This document shows, in pieces, positions 1 to 11,400 of a DNA stretch of 64,000 nt. The position numbers and the translations under genes are program-made. Each line of letters starts with the position of its first letter. Positions within the stretch are counted from its first letter, which is position 1. The notes beneath the pieces were generated by a model. It searched no databases and was not told the DNA's origin. It saw only the letters and a list, made by a program, of their open reading frames with translations. The stretch comes from Nansenia antarctica (Eukaryota > Chordata > Actinopteri > Argentiniformes > Microstomatidae): contig OZ022358.1 of assembly GCA_963989245.1 (NCBI GenBank), positions 6,199,674 to 6,263,673 of the forward strand, given 5' to 3'.

Positions 1-1305
1 GTCTCACTGGGAGGATGCAAGTCCAGACTTCTCCCTGTTACCTGTGGTGTTCCACAGGGGTCGGTTCTCGGCCCCATCCTCTTCATCACCTACATGCTCC
101 CCCTCGGTCGTGTCATCACCAGATATGGGATGTCTTTCCATTGTTATGCTGATGACACACAGCTCTACATTAAAACTACCCCAAGCCCCTCTGCAGCCAT
201 GTCATGTCTCACCACCTGTCTTGAGGAGATAAAGGCATGGATGAACAACAACTTCCTTCAGTTAAACAGTAACAAATCCGAAGCTCGTCTTGTTGGCACC
301 CCACACCAGGTTCAGTCTTCGCCCATATCACAGCTCACCTTCGAGGGTCAAGTCATCCTCTTCTCCTCCTCAGTTTCAAATCTGGGGGTTAGGTTTGACC
401 CTCACCTGACCTTCAGTGACCATATAAAACACCTGTGCAAAACCTCCTTCTATCATCTCAGAAATATTTCCAAACTCCGTCCCACTCTAACCCTGTCAGA
501 TGCAGAGAACTTGTCCATGCCTTTGACTACTACAATCCGCTCTTCATCGGGATTCCTGGCAAAAGCATACAGAAGCTGCCATACATCCAGAACAGCGCTG
601 CCAGGATCCTGATGAGAGTCCACAAATACAAGCACATAACCCCTGTTCTACACTCACTACACTGGCTCCCTGTCTCATTCAGGGTTGACTACAAAGTCCT
701 TCTTCTCACCCACAAATGCATCAACGGACACGCACCTCCCTATCTACAAGAACTCATCACTCCACAAACCTCCACCCGCACCCTCAGGTCTTCAAACAGT
801 TTGCTCCTCCAGGTCCCCAATACCAGGCTCCGCACCATGGGGGACCGAGCCTTCTGTTCGGCTCCGCCGTGCCTGTGGAACAGCCTTCCTAGCCAGCTAA
901 GGGCAGTACAGAGCCTGTGCAACAGCCTTCCTAGCCAGCTAAGGGCAGTACAGAGCCTGTGGAACAGCCTTCCTAGCCAGCTAAGGGCAGTACAGAGCCT
1001 GTGGAACAGCCTTCCTAGCCAGCTAAGGGCAGTACAGAGCCTGTGCAACAGCCTTCCTAGCCAGCTAAGGGCAGTACAGAGCCTGTGGAACAGCCTTCCT
1101 AGCCAGCTATGGGCAGTACAGAGCCTGGACTCTTTTAAGACAGGCCTTTGACTGTTGAACTGTGTTCATTTTTGTGATTTATTTTGAGTTGTTTTACTAT
1201 GTTTTTAACTTATTATGTTTTAGTTTTTTTTACTCTGTAGCACTCTGAGATTCTTTTGAATGAAAAGTGCAATACAAATAAAATGCATTATTATTATTTA
1301 TAGTT
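1..1305 (+). mobile_element. L2-like LINE, 3' portion (5' end outside window)
   Basis: The frame starting at base 1 reads the reverse-transcriptase core motif VPQGSVLGP followed by YADDTQLYI, then typical LINE thumb and C-terminal sequence. The frame then shifts near base 507 and continues to a stop at 1149-1151. The C-terminal part has the HSLHWLPV...RVDYKVLLLTHKC and NSLPSQLR motifs that I associate with the L2/CR1-type fish LINEs. The 3' end carries an AATAAA-like signal and an ATT-rich tail near 1285-1300, also L2-like. The frameshift and the repeat expansion mean it is not active. The clade assignment is from motif memory only. Confidence 0.85.
879..1127 (+). repeat. In-frame 42-bp tandem repeat inside LINE ORF
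   Basis: Six head-to-tail copies of a 42-bp unit each encode 14 residues (NSLPSQLRAVQSL plus C or W). The reading frame is kept through all copies and ends in DSFKTGL and a stop. A normal LINE of this type has the motif once, so this is a local minisatellite expansion of the penultimate coding stretch. Confidence 0.9.
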
Positions 1306-1635
1306 AATAACACTTTAGTTAGCTAGCTAAACTAGCAAAGTAGCCTGTTGTGTACCCAGGCTTGAGACAGGGTTTTATATTGTAGTAATATTAATGTAAC
1401 TTAATTTACATTAAATTTACAGAAGATTCCTTGTTTGTAGCCCCTCTAAGTTGTAATGAGATCTGCCCCAATTACTGCACCCTGACAATATTTTAGTTTA
1501 GAATAAGGTTGGTAATTTAATGTCAAACTAGATGTATTCCTCTATTTCAGAGACCCACATCATCAGCAGTAAGTGTAAGTCTAATGATGGATCCAACTTC
1601 AGGTGAATGCAGCAGCAACCTGCCAAGAAAGCGGC

Positions 1636-2030
1636 ATGGACAGCATCATCCACTGCTCTGATGATGGACAGCATCATCCACTGCTCTGATCATGGACAGC
1701 ATCATCCACTGCTCTGATCATGGACAGCATCATCCACTGCTCTGATGATGGACAGCATCATCCACTGCTCTGATCATGGACAGCATCATCCACTGCTCTG
1801 TCATGGACAGCATCATCCACTGCTCTGATCATGGACAGCATCATCCACTGCTCTGATCATGGACAGCATCATCCACTGCTCTGTCATGGACAGCATCATC
1901 CACTGCTCTGATCATGGACAGCATCACCCACTGCTCTGATCATGGACAGCATCACCCACTGCTCTGATCATGGACAGCATCATCCACTGCTCTGATGATG
2001 GACAGCATCATCCACTGCTCTGATGATGAC
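1636..2030 (+). repeat. 28-bp minisatellite
   Basis: About 14 copies of a 28-bp unit beginning GACAGCATCATCCACTGCTC. Variants read GATCATG or GATGATG at the unit end, and a few copies are 27 bp. The short ORFs it produces show no domain; nothing indicates coding use. The flanks 1306-1635 and 2031-2290 hold no recognisable gene. The stretch around 2200-2250 vaguely resembles an LTR end, but I cannot support that. Confidence 0.9.
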
Positions 2031-2565
2031 TCCAACTCAAACCTGGTGTCACCCCAAAACCTGGACTTATGGAGAACTTTGTTGAGGGCGGCAGAAATCA
2101 GAAAACATCTCCCAATTTTGGACCACACCTACCACCGGACTCCATACACCTACAGCTTTCACTGCCTTGTGGGCTAAATAAATGTAACTGTTCATCTGCC
2201 TCCGCCTCAGTGTCCTGCATTCGGGTCCACTCCCGTACAGAACGTAGGCTAACACACATTTTAAATGACAGCAGTCCATACTTTAAGAGGGGATAAGGTA
2301 TTAAACTACTAACAACAAGGTCTATCACATCAAATAATAATCTAGGGATGTATAGTAATTAATTACTGTCTTTATCCAATCTGTGGTCCAAATGTTCTTT
2401 AAAGATATGCAAATTAACTCATATTTTAAGTAGATAATACATCATTTGCATATTTAAACAGAACATTTCTGAAAACTTGTAATACAAAAAATTATTGTCT
2501 CAATGTAAGTAATCAACTGGGGAAGTTTCATGGTGATATCTATTAGGTAAAATGTTTTACACATC

Positions 2566-2978
2566 AAAAAGTCCCCGGCCATATTCTGCTCCCCTTCGCG
2601 TCAGTCGCGCATAGCTCGGGCTGTGCTTGTGATGGAGACATGAGCCAGGTTAGCTTTATGCGCCTGGGTCTCCTGAACAAGTAGAGACCAACCCCGAGTC
2701 GATCAGAGCTTCCTACGCTGAGCTATGGTAACTTTCCCGCACCTACCGCACAATACCTCCGGAAAACCGCAAAAATTAGGCATTCATCGGTAGGGGGTAG
2801 GTGCGGTAAAGTTACCATAGCTCATCGTAGGAATCATTGATCGACTCGGGGTTGGTCTCTACGTGTTTAGGAGACTCAGGCGCATAAAGAACATGAAAGG
2901 GCTCATGTCTCTATCACAATCACAGCACAGCTAGGCGCGAATCATGCGAAGGGGAGCAGGATATGGCAGGGGACTTTT
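2566..2978. repeat. Fold-back element: long inverted repeat with short loop
   Basis: The left arm, about 2566-2750, is closely matched by the reverse complement of about 2792-2978. The outer ends read AAAAGTCCCC and GGGGACTTTT, and only about 40 bp separate the arms. A further 37-bp direct repeat (2319-2355 and 3058-3094, starting GGTCTATCA) brackets the palindrome, suggesting insertion together with a flanking duplication. It has no ORF and looks like a non-autonomous fold-back DNA element of unknown family. Confidence 0.85.
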
Positions 2979-3255
2979 CTAGGCAAAACTCCGGTTTTGA
3001 AAAAAGCACTCCGTACCTTTACGAGGTGATAACTACTAATAAGCTGCCAATCCAAAAGGTCTATCATATCAAAACATAATCTAGGGATGTATAGGAATAA
3101 GAAAATCACATCTAGGATTTGCCCAGAATTTGGTAATGAAAAATGGTTTGGCCCAAGGACTAATGGGGATAGGCCCTAGACCTAATGGATTTAAAGATGT
3201 AAAAAAAAAAAAATGGAGCTCCTGAGACCAGGCTGGGCTGCAGACAAAACTCAGA

Positions 3256-3387
3256 CGGATGACGTCATAATCACAACAGTCGAGAACTCGAGATGACATA
3301 ATAACGTCACAATCAAATGTGGGTTTATAAAAGACGATCGAGCCAGTTTGATGTCAGTATCAAGAGGATCAACACGAGGATCACAAG
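3256..3387 (+). promoter_or_regulatory. Candidate promoter and short noncoding exon 1 of the coiled-coil gene
   Basis: A full CRE palindrome TGACGTCA lies at 3260-3267, a second AACGTCAC half-site near 3303, and a TATAAAAG box at 3326-3333. Transcription would start near 3356, giving a short exon that ends at the donor CACAAG|GTAAGC (GT at 3388-3389). An ATG at 3351 is in frame with the downstream exon but sits just upstream of the expected start site, so I do not use it. The CRE plus TATA plus short leader looks like a cAMP-responsive promoter; that is inference. Confidence 0.5.
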
Positions 3388-3402
3388 GTAAGCGCCTGTG
3401 GA

Positions 3403-3451
3403 CGTTGTGTGTGTGTGTGTGTGGGGGGGGGGGGTCTGGGTGTGGCTGCGC

Positions 3452-3523
<72 letters not shown>

Positions 3524-3544
3524 CTGTGTGTGTGTGTGTGTGTG

Positions 3545-3637
<93 letters not shown>
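3403..3637 (+). repeat. (TG)n microsatellite
   Basis: A long TG run with a few interruptions lies in intron 1 of the coiled-coil gene. Polycysteine/valine and polyhistidine/threonine ORFs across it are artefacts of the dinucleotide. Confidence 0.95.
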
Positions 3638-3638
<1 letters not shown>

Positions 3639-4400
3639 GGGCGGCGGTCTGGATGTGGCTGCGCGGGTGTGTGTGCGCGCAAGCGCTGACTCCGCTGAGT
3701 GTCAAAGTCTAGCTCGTTTAATGTTTGAAAGTGATCAAAAGTGTATGCCAACAGAGATTCTTATATAAAGAAGCTTTTGCTTTACAACCCGACGTCCTAG
3801 CCATATTTTTTGAAGGTAGAAATGCGAAAAGGATAATGGCTTTTTGGCCATACCTGTCAACCCTCCCGTTTTTCCCGGGATTCTCCAGTATTTTACCTTT
3901 ATTTCCCGCTGTGCTCCCGTTTAAATATTTTCCCGTAAATCTCCCGTATTTTTCACCTATAATATAATATAATTTAACACTTAATTGTTTGACGTTGGCG
4001 CATGCGCACAATCGTTATATCCATGTGGGAGTTGACTTGTTTCCTCTTGTTACTTGGGCTGCGTTTGTAATTTTGCTCTGAGAGCGCCGGAACGTATGGA
4101 GGGTGTATCATGCCGTATTTAAATACAATACAAACATCGGAATGCAATACACACATCGGAATGGAATACACGTGTAACACCAAATACAATGCAAAAATAC
4201 GGAATGTTTGTGCCAAAATAAAAGCAATGTGTATTACATTTGAGCGCAGCGTATTCCATTCTAGCATGTGTATTGTATTTGGTCACGAGTGTATTCCATT
4301 CTGCATGTGTATTACATTTGAGCGCTGTAGGTATTATGGCACTTGCAAATACAATGCAAATTAGTATCCGCCCATATGCAAATTAGTATCCGCCCATAGA

Positions 4401-5429
4401 CAGCACCAGCAGAGAGGCACTATGATGGGCATGGACTCTTAGTCATAGGCCTCACTACATGTGGAACAATAGAACCAGGCTGCTTGAGCTACTCACACAG
4501 CCCAGCAGAGAGGCACTATCATGGAGGTCATAGCTCCAGAAGAGGGGTGACTGGTAGACAGCTAGGCCCAGTGAGGGCTCTCCTAATCGGACTGGCAGTG
4601 TATCACATAGTACCTGGAGGTCAGAGCTCCAGAAGAGGGGTGACTGGTAGACAGCTAGGCCCAGTGAGAGCACTCCTAATCGGACTGACAGAGTAGCAGT
4701 TAGGCCCTGGAGGTCAGAGCTCCAGATGAGGGGTGAATGGTAGACAGCTAGGCCCAGTGAGAGCACTCCTAATCGGACTGACAGAGTAGCAGTTAGGCCC
4801 TGGAGCTCATGTGACCTCCAGCATAGGGCCACAGGCCTAGTCACAGCACCCATGGAAGGTGTGTTGTCTCTGGACTGTGTGTCTAGCTGAACACCTCTGG
4901 TAGTCCTTGGTACATCTCATGTTGGTACATCTCTTCCACAATGGGAGGTGAGAGTGAAGCTATTCAGCTTCACTTTCATCTCCCTTTTTTTAGGCCTCCA
5001 TAACAGGTAAGTTACTGCCCAGCAGAGTGTCTCTCTGCTGGGCTGAGTGAGTAGCTGAAGCAGCCTGGTTCTATTGTTCCACATGTAGTGAGGCCTATGA
5101 CTCTGTTTCCATGCCCATGATAGTGTCTCTCTGCTGGGCTGTGTGAGTAAATGAAGCAGCCTGGTTCTATTGTTCCACATGTAGTGAGGCCTATGACTCT
5201 GTTTCCATGCCCATGATAGTACCTCTCTGCTGGGCTGTGTGAGTAGCTCAAGCAGCCTGGTTCTATTGTTCCACATGTAGTGAGGCCTATGACTAGTGTC
5301 CATGCCCATGATTGTGCCTCTCTGCTGGGCTGTGTGAGTAGCTCAAGCAGCCTGGTTCTATTGTTCCACATGTAGTGAGGCCTATGACTAAGAGTCCATG
5401 CCCATCATAGTGCCTCTCTGCTGGTGCTG
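4401..5429. mobile_element. Nested fold-back element with internal tandem repeats
   Basis: The ends read CAGCACCAGCAGAGAGGCAC (4401) and the complement (ending 5429), with about 110 bp of matching terminal arm. The interior is a series of repeats built from the same arm: three further inverted copies of the GCAGCCTGGTTCTATTGTTC unit (5060-5360) and three copies of a CCAGAAGAGGGGTGACTGG-type unit (4530-4745). No coding sequence. It is inserted between the inverted-repeat layers of the host element. Confidence 0.75.
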
Positions 5430-6708
5430 TCTAATGTTGTCTAATGTTACCTGTTACCTCCAAACTTCCTCACTTTGAATGCCAACCACCAATGGGGGTG
5501 GGGGGGGTTTGGGGGTTGCACCAGGAAGTGCTCTTGGTGACAAATAAATGCTTGCAATCAACTCAGAATCATGAAAAATGCCTAGTTTGACCCCTCAAAA
5601 GTTACTCAAGTCCAATTTAAGCATTTTCGAATTTTCGAAAATCGGTTATCGGTACCCCAACTTTGAGCAGTTTTTTATGAGGTTTCCCACAGGAGTTTAA
5701 TTTCAACCTTTTAGGACATGTTATTACACACCTTTAGAAACACATTGGTGAAGAAATTTCTTGGTAACGATTTACTTCGCAGATTGGTCAAATATCTGGT
5801 AAAATGCCCTTACTATTAAAACATGTAACGTTAGATATATATCGTTATACAGGGAGCGATGTATTTCTACGGAAAGGCTGATAGATTGTAGAATCTTCTT
5901 GTCGGTAAAACGATGGAATCAATCTATTGAGGATTGTGATCTTAAATGCGTTGTCATCTCATGGTGCACAGCAATGACAGCATACACGATTTGACAAGGA
6001 AATAGAATGTTCAACATGGGTTGGAATCTCTGTACTTGATTTATTAAGACAGTCAGCGAATGGTTAATTCAGCACAGTACCACAGCATCGGCATTCAACG
6101 ACATCATTATACAGACAGGCTGATAGATACGAGTGCAGCGCTGTCTGGGGCTCCAATCTCCGCGTTTATAGATCGATATAAATAGATCAACATAATGCAG
6201 CACTATCATGCACAGATCAGCCTTAAAACATGTAACGTTAGATATATAACGGAGCGATGTATTTCTACGGAAAAGGCTGACTGACGCGGGCATTTGAATG
6301 GAATTCCGGGGTAGAAATATTCTCTGCCCCTGCTGTCAACTGGACAAGCGGTGCTGCGAGCAGCAGCGGCCGGGTGAACTCCCGGTTCATCGAGTTTACG
6401 GTTAAAAGCATAACTTCTCGGGGTGTCAGCGCGGTGGTTAAGGGCTCAAAATGACCGTAGACAGATGGTGAAGTTAGCAAAGTTTGTACCACCTCCACAG
6501 CCGGTGTTATTCGCGGACAAAGACGGTGCATAATAGCGATTTTTGTGTTGTGCTTGTTGTAAATAAAAGTTATATGATTCATTGAAATGACATTAAACTA
6601 AGATAATACGATGGTCAGCATAATTTTTCGAATCTTTATTAATAAGCTATTACAGAAACTGTCGTCATCGTTGGCATCGCGAATCCTATGGCCGGAAAGG
6701 GCAGAACC
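5430..6708. other. Noncoding core of the 3.6-kb element
   Basis: No gene is recognisable. A 55-bp segment (AACATGTAACGTTAGATATAT plus GGAGCGATGTATTTCTACGG) occurs at about 5819-5880 and again at about 6226-6275 as a direct repeat. The stretch 6296-6405 is a diverged homologue of 19050-19160 (shared AATTCC..GG, AAATATTC, GGTGAAC.CCCGGTT.ATCGAGTTT), so both derive from one repeat family. Confidence 0.6.
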
Positions 6709-7639
6709 TATGGGCGGATACTAATTTGCATATAGGCGGATACTAATTTGCATTGTATTTGCAAGTGCCATAATACCTACAGCGCTCAAATGTAATACAC
6801 ATGCAGAATGGAATACACTCGTGACCAAATACAATACACATGCTAGAATGGAATACGCTGCGCTCAAATGTAATACACATTGCTTTTATTTTGGCACAAA
6901 CATTCCGTATTTTTGCATTGTATTTGGTGTTACACGTGTATTCCATTCCGATGTGTGTATTGCATTCCGATGTTTGTATTGTATTTAAATACGGCATGAT
7001 ACACCCTCCATAGTAACGCACACTAGGTGCGACGTCATAAAGGGACCAAGTAATTTGATTGGACAAGAGGCATTCCGTGAGTGGTGATCAGATTTTCAGA
7101 GCGTATTTACGAACGCAGCCTCGGTTATCTCCGTTTTTAAATGATCGCTGGTAGCTTTGCGCCGCTCTTTTCCCATTGACATCATGGTGTCAAGTAATGT
7201 ATAAATAAATGTGCTGAATTGATATGCCCTTTTGTGTTTTCATGTATATATGCAGGGATGTTCAAAGTATTTTACTTTCAACCAGGTATCTGATTCTGAT
7301 CACCTGTAGTCACTTACTTAATCATAGGAACTAGTTAACCCAATTCTTGTTGCACGCCCGGGGGCGTGCGGGGGATGTCCCTTATTTTCGGGAAAATATC
7401 CCTTATTTTCAAATCCCAATGTTGACAGGTATGTTTTTGGCACGTTGCCCCTGCAACTGATGCTTCAATCACAATGTCACAGCGCAATATCAACGTCAGT
7501 CACTTTTGAAGTTCAAACAGCCTCACAGTCATCCATGAACTCATAGGGGACAAGTCATTCTATAATAATAATATATAAATATAAAATACGTAATTTCACA
7601 TTCTCTTCCTTGTTCAGTTGTTTGTAGAAAGTTGCAGAA

Positions 7640-7884
7640 ATGCCAAAAAACAAGAAGGAGAGCCAGGGAGAGATGGAGAGCCAGGGAGAGATGGAGAGCC
7701 AGGGAGAGATGGAGAGCCAGGGAGAAGATGGCTTCAATGTCCACATGGTCCAGTCTGGGCAGCTGGAGAATGAGTGTGAGGATGAGGACATGGCGTTCTC
7801 CAAGTCTCTGACGTCATCCCCCCTCAGGGCCCCCGGGGACGACAACAAGGCCCATAGAGCAGCCAGCCCGGAGGACCAACCCGG

Positions 7885-7966
<82 letters not shown>

Positions 7967-8382
7967 TGAGTAGAGATCAACGTGAGTCTTGTGTGTAAAT
8001 TACCGGAGAGTCTTGAATTGCAGATTTGCGCTTTAAAAATGTGCCTTGACAAGTAAAAGTCTACGGGCTTGACGGCCCGCCTGTATTAATAGAGTGTTTT
8101 AACTTTTTAGGTTAAATTATTCACTTTAATTGGTCCCAGAAGGCCTTGCGGCAAGACGTCATAGAAGTTGACAGTTTAGTTTGTTGGTTTTTGAGAAATG
8201 CAAATTGTAACGTCCAGAATTAAAGTGAACATCCAATAACTCGTTTATTGTTTGAAAGTGCTCAAAAGTGTATGCCAACAGATTTTTTTATATAAAGAAG
8301 CTTTTGCTTTATAACCCGACGTCCTAGCCATCATTTAGGAAGGTAGAAATACAAGGATACAGATTTTTGGCACGTTGGCACG

Positions 8383-8420
<38 letters not shown>

Positions 8421-11400
8421 CTGATGCTTCGATCACAATGTCGCGCAATATCTATACGTCAGTCACTTTTGAAGTTCAAACAGCCTCACAGTCATCCATG
8501 AACTCATAGGGGACAAGTCATTCTATAATAATAATATATAAATATAAAATACGTAATTTCATATTCTCTTCCTTCCGTTTCTTATATCGTAGTCATGAGC
8601 AGGAGCGCTCAGAGGAAGCTGGAGGAGGAGAAGGAGAAATGGAGGGCCGTGGTGGAGGCCAAGTGGAGGGCCGTGGTGGAGGCCAAGGACTCTGAGCTGG
8701 AGGCCAAGGACTCTGAGCTGGAGGCCAAGTGGAGGGCCGTGGTGGAGGCCAAGGACTCTGAGCTGGAGGCCAAGGACTCTGAGCTGGAGGCCAAGTGGAG
8801 GGCCGTGGTGGAGTCCAAGGACTCTGAGCTGGAGGCGGAGAAGGCCAGCAGCGCTCTGGCAAAGGCGGAGTTGGAGAGAGCGAGGGAGGAGGTGGAGGAG
8901 GGCCGACAGAGAGAGAAAGGCCTCCTCCAAAAGCTCCACGATATGGAGCTAGAAAAGAGGAGCCTCTACCAAGGTTCGAGTTATAAACTGAGCTTTAAGG
9001 GGGTCTCCAAAATAACAGTGCGAAATGTTCTCATGCACGCGCGCGAATCATGCCCACACAGCGTTGGGACTTACAAGTTTTAATTAGCCATAGGCTACTC
9101 ATTTCACCACATCAACAGCACCACATGAAACAACAGCTATAAGTGATAGTCACGGGTATCTCTGCCAATAATTTTGTTGTTTTTGCTATACAGTCCATTC
9201 ACTTTCCCTGTTAGCACGACACATTGTCCACATCTCCATTTCCAGTGACATCGCACCTGACATAAATAATCATGTATGCTCGTCCATGAATTGTGCTTTC
9301 ATCTAATGTTATGCTACTACGGGAATCAAGTGATTTGACATTAGAAATGAATTTGTTTCATCTCTTGTGCAATGTGCTCTACAATCTGGGCACATGAATG
9401 ATCAGATCGGTGAGCAGGGGCCAACTGTCGTGCCATTCATCTCATTAAGTTTCATAATTGGATTCAGTTTTGTATAAGGCATCCTTTCTTTAGCGACAGT
9501 ATAAGCTGCTCTGAACGAACTAGCTGTCTCCTTATACATACTGGAGGTGAGTTCTGCTACTTTCTTCGGAAGCACTTGGTTTTGTTTGAGCTCTGCTATT
9601 TCAACAGTTTCAACGTTAGGTGTCATAACAGGGCAGCTGAATTCAAGTTTGGTTTCTTGGATGAAAACACGAAACTTTCCAGGCTTGTCGACTCGGTCGG
9701 AAGCAGTGGCCTTTTTTGGGGCGGCATGATAGCTAGCTACTGAATGTTTTCTTCTCAATAATCGTGTTTTCACGTTCGCAAGCGCTCAACGATCATATTC
9801 TGCTGTTGCACAATATTCTACTGCGCCCCATAGTGTCTTGGTGGTAAAGTGCAGGCAGTCAAAGGCATACTGTCATTCACAGGAGATTAATGCTGGTGCG
9901 CGTAGTTCTTTTGGAAAACGTGTTTATTTTAGAATATTTCTCATATAAATAAATATAAATAATACTCATTACATTGACATTTTTGATCAAATAATGGTTG
10001 TGGTAATGTATTATTAGCGACCCCCACAGATGTATGATTTTACTGCTTTCATGGGAGCTCAGACCTTCCTTATGGGAGCTCAGCTCCCATTGGCTCCCAC
10101 ATAACTCGAACCCTGCTGTACATGCTTCAACTCCAAATTAATGGAAAAGATAGGCACCATATAATTCTGTTTGGATCGACAATCGGTAACTCTGTAACTG
10201 TTTTTGAGAAATGCAAATTGTAACGTCCAGAATTAAAGTGAACATCCAATAACTCGTTTATTGTTTGAAAGTGCTCAAAAGTGTATGCCAACAGATTTTT
10301 TTATATAAAGAAGCTTTTGCTTTATAACCCGACGTCCTAGCCATCATTTAGGAAGGTAGAAATACAACAAGGAACGCCCCGCGGTGGTGTAGCGGTCTAA
10401 GCACTAGCCACTAGTGCAAGCTGCCCACCGGGGACTGGGATCGAATCCCGGTCTCGCCAGATCCGGATATGGCCGAGGCACACAGGGAGCGGCATATTGA
10501 GCGGCCGCTCCAGAGGGCGGTATAGGACTATTTCCGGACAAGGATCCGTCGCGCAACAGCGCCCCCGGGGTGCCGGAATAACGGTGCTGGGCTCGAGGAG
10601 CCAGTCAGCTAGTCTGCCTGGCGATCTCCTCTGGGGCTGCCGGCCACGGGGTCGTGCGGCGGATCCTACACAATAGGCAGGGGATAATTGGATGCTAGGT
10701 TGGGTTCAATTGGATACCAAATTGGGTGAAAAGGGGATAAAATCTGAAAAACAAATTTAAAAAAAAAACAAACAAAAAAACAACAAGGATACAGATTTTT
10801 GGCACGTTACTTACTTACTTACTTACTTACTTACAACTGATGCTTCGATCACAATGTCGCGCAATATCTATACGTCAGTCACTTTTGAAGTTCAAACAGC
10901 CTCACAGTCATCCATGAACTCATAGGGGACAAGTCATTCTATAATAATAATATATAAATATAAAATACGTAATTTCATATTCTCTTCCTTCCATTTCTTA
11001 GGGTTCGTAGTCATGAGCAGGATCACTCAGAGGAAGCTGGAGGAGGACAAGAAGAAATGGAGGGCTGTGGTGGAGGCCAAGTGGAGGGCCGTGGCCAAGG
11101 ACTCTGAGCTGGAGGCCAAGGACTCTGAGCTGGAGGCGGAGAAGGCCAGCAGCGCTCTGGCAAAGGCGGAGTTGGAGAGAGCGAGGGAGGAGGTGGAGGA
11201 GGGCCGACAGAGAGAGAAAGGCCTCCTCCAAAAGCTCCACGATATGGAGCAAGAAAAGAGGAGCCTCGTCTGTGACAACTCCGACCTGGAGAAGGAGAGG
11301 AGCCAGGCCCTCGCTGCCCAGCGAGAGACTGAGGGGAGCCTGGCCGAGGTCAAGGCGACCCTCCTGGAGACCGTCAAAGCCACCAGGGAGGCAGAGGACC

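Larger units (their letters stand above)
4096..7013. repeat. Inner inverted repeat pair (about 300-bp arms)
   Basis: The arm 4096-4400 is repeated in inverse orientation at 6709-7013, so the same 84-residue ORF appears on opposite strands in both places. Each arm has the ATACAATACA/ATGGAATACA-rich sequence and a doubled ATTAGTATCCGCCCATA end. The common flank (GCTGCGTTTGTAA and its relative at 7107-7124) suggests that a palindromic MITE forms this layer inside the 3.6-kb hAT element. Confidence 0.8.
3849..7433. mobile_element. Large nonautonomous hAT-type element in intron 1
   Basis: The termini are 13-bp inverted repeats CATACCTGTCAAC (3849-3861) and its complement (7421-7433). They are flanked by the 8-bp direct repeat TTTTTGGC (3841-3848 and 7434-7441). 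The empty site is visible in the paralogous intron near 8366, where TTTTTGGCACG runs uninterrupted. An 8-bp duplication is the hAT signature. No transposase is recognisable in the 3.6 kb. The interior is a set of nested inverted repeats. ORFs at 6265-6582 and elsewhere inside show no domain. Confidence 0.85.

Noticed and set aside
3351..3387. ATG at 3351 as start of the coiled-coil protein
   Set aside because: It is in frame, but only 18 bases past the TATA box, upstream of the expected transcription start; ATG 7640 is preferred.
3251..3768. Long Cys/Val and His/Thr ORFs on both strands
   Set aside because: They are translations of the (TG)n repeat and have no other content.
4110..4364. An 84-residue ORF repeated on the opposite strand at 6743-7066
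   Set aside because: Identical peptides arise because the two stretches are inverted-repeat arms of a transposon; there are no coding features.
6265..6582. 105-codon minus ORF inside the 3.6-kb element
   Set aside because: No recognisable domain; homologous repeat sequence at 19050 does not preserve the frame.
10378..10460. Possible tRNA gene
   Set aside because: A and B boxes are present, but the sequence continues into a SINE body with tail and target duplication.
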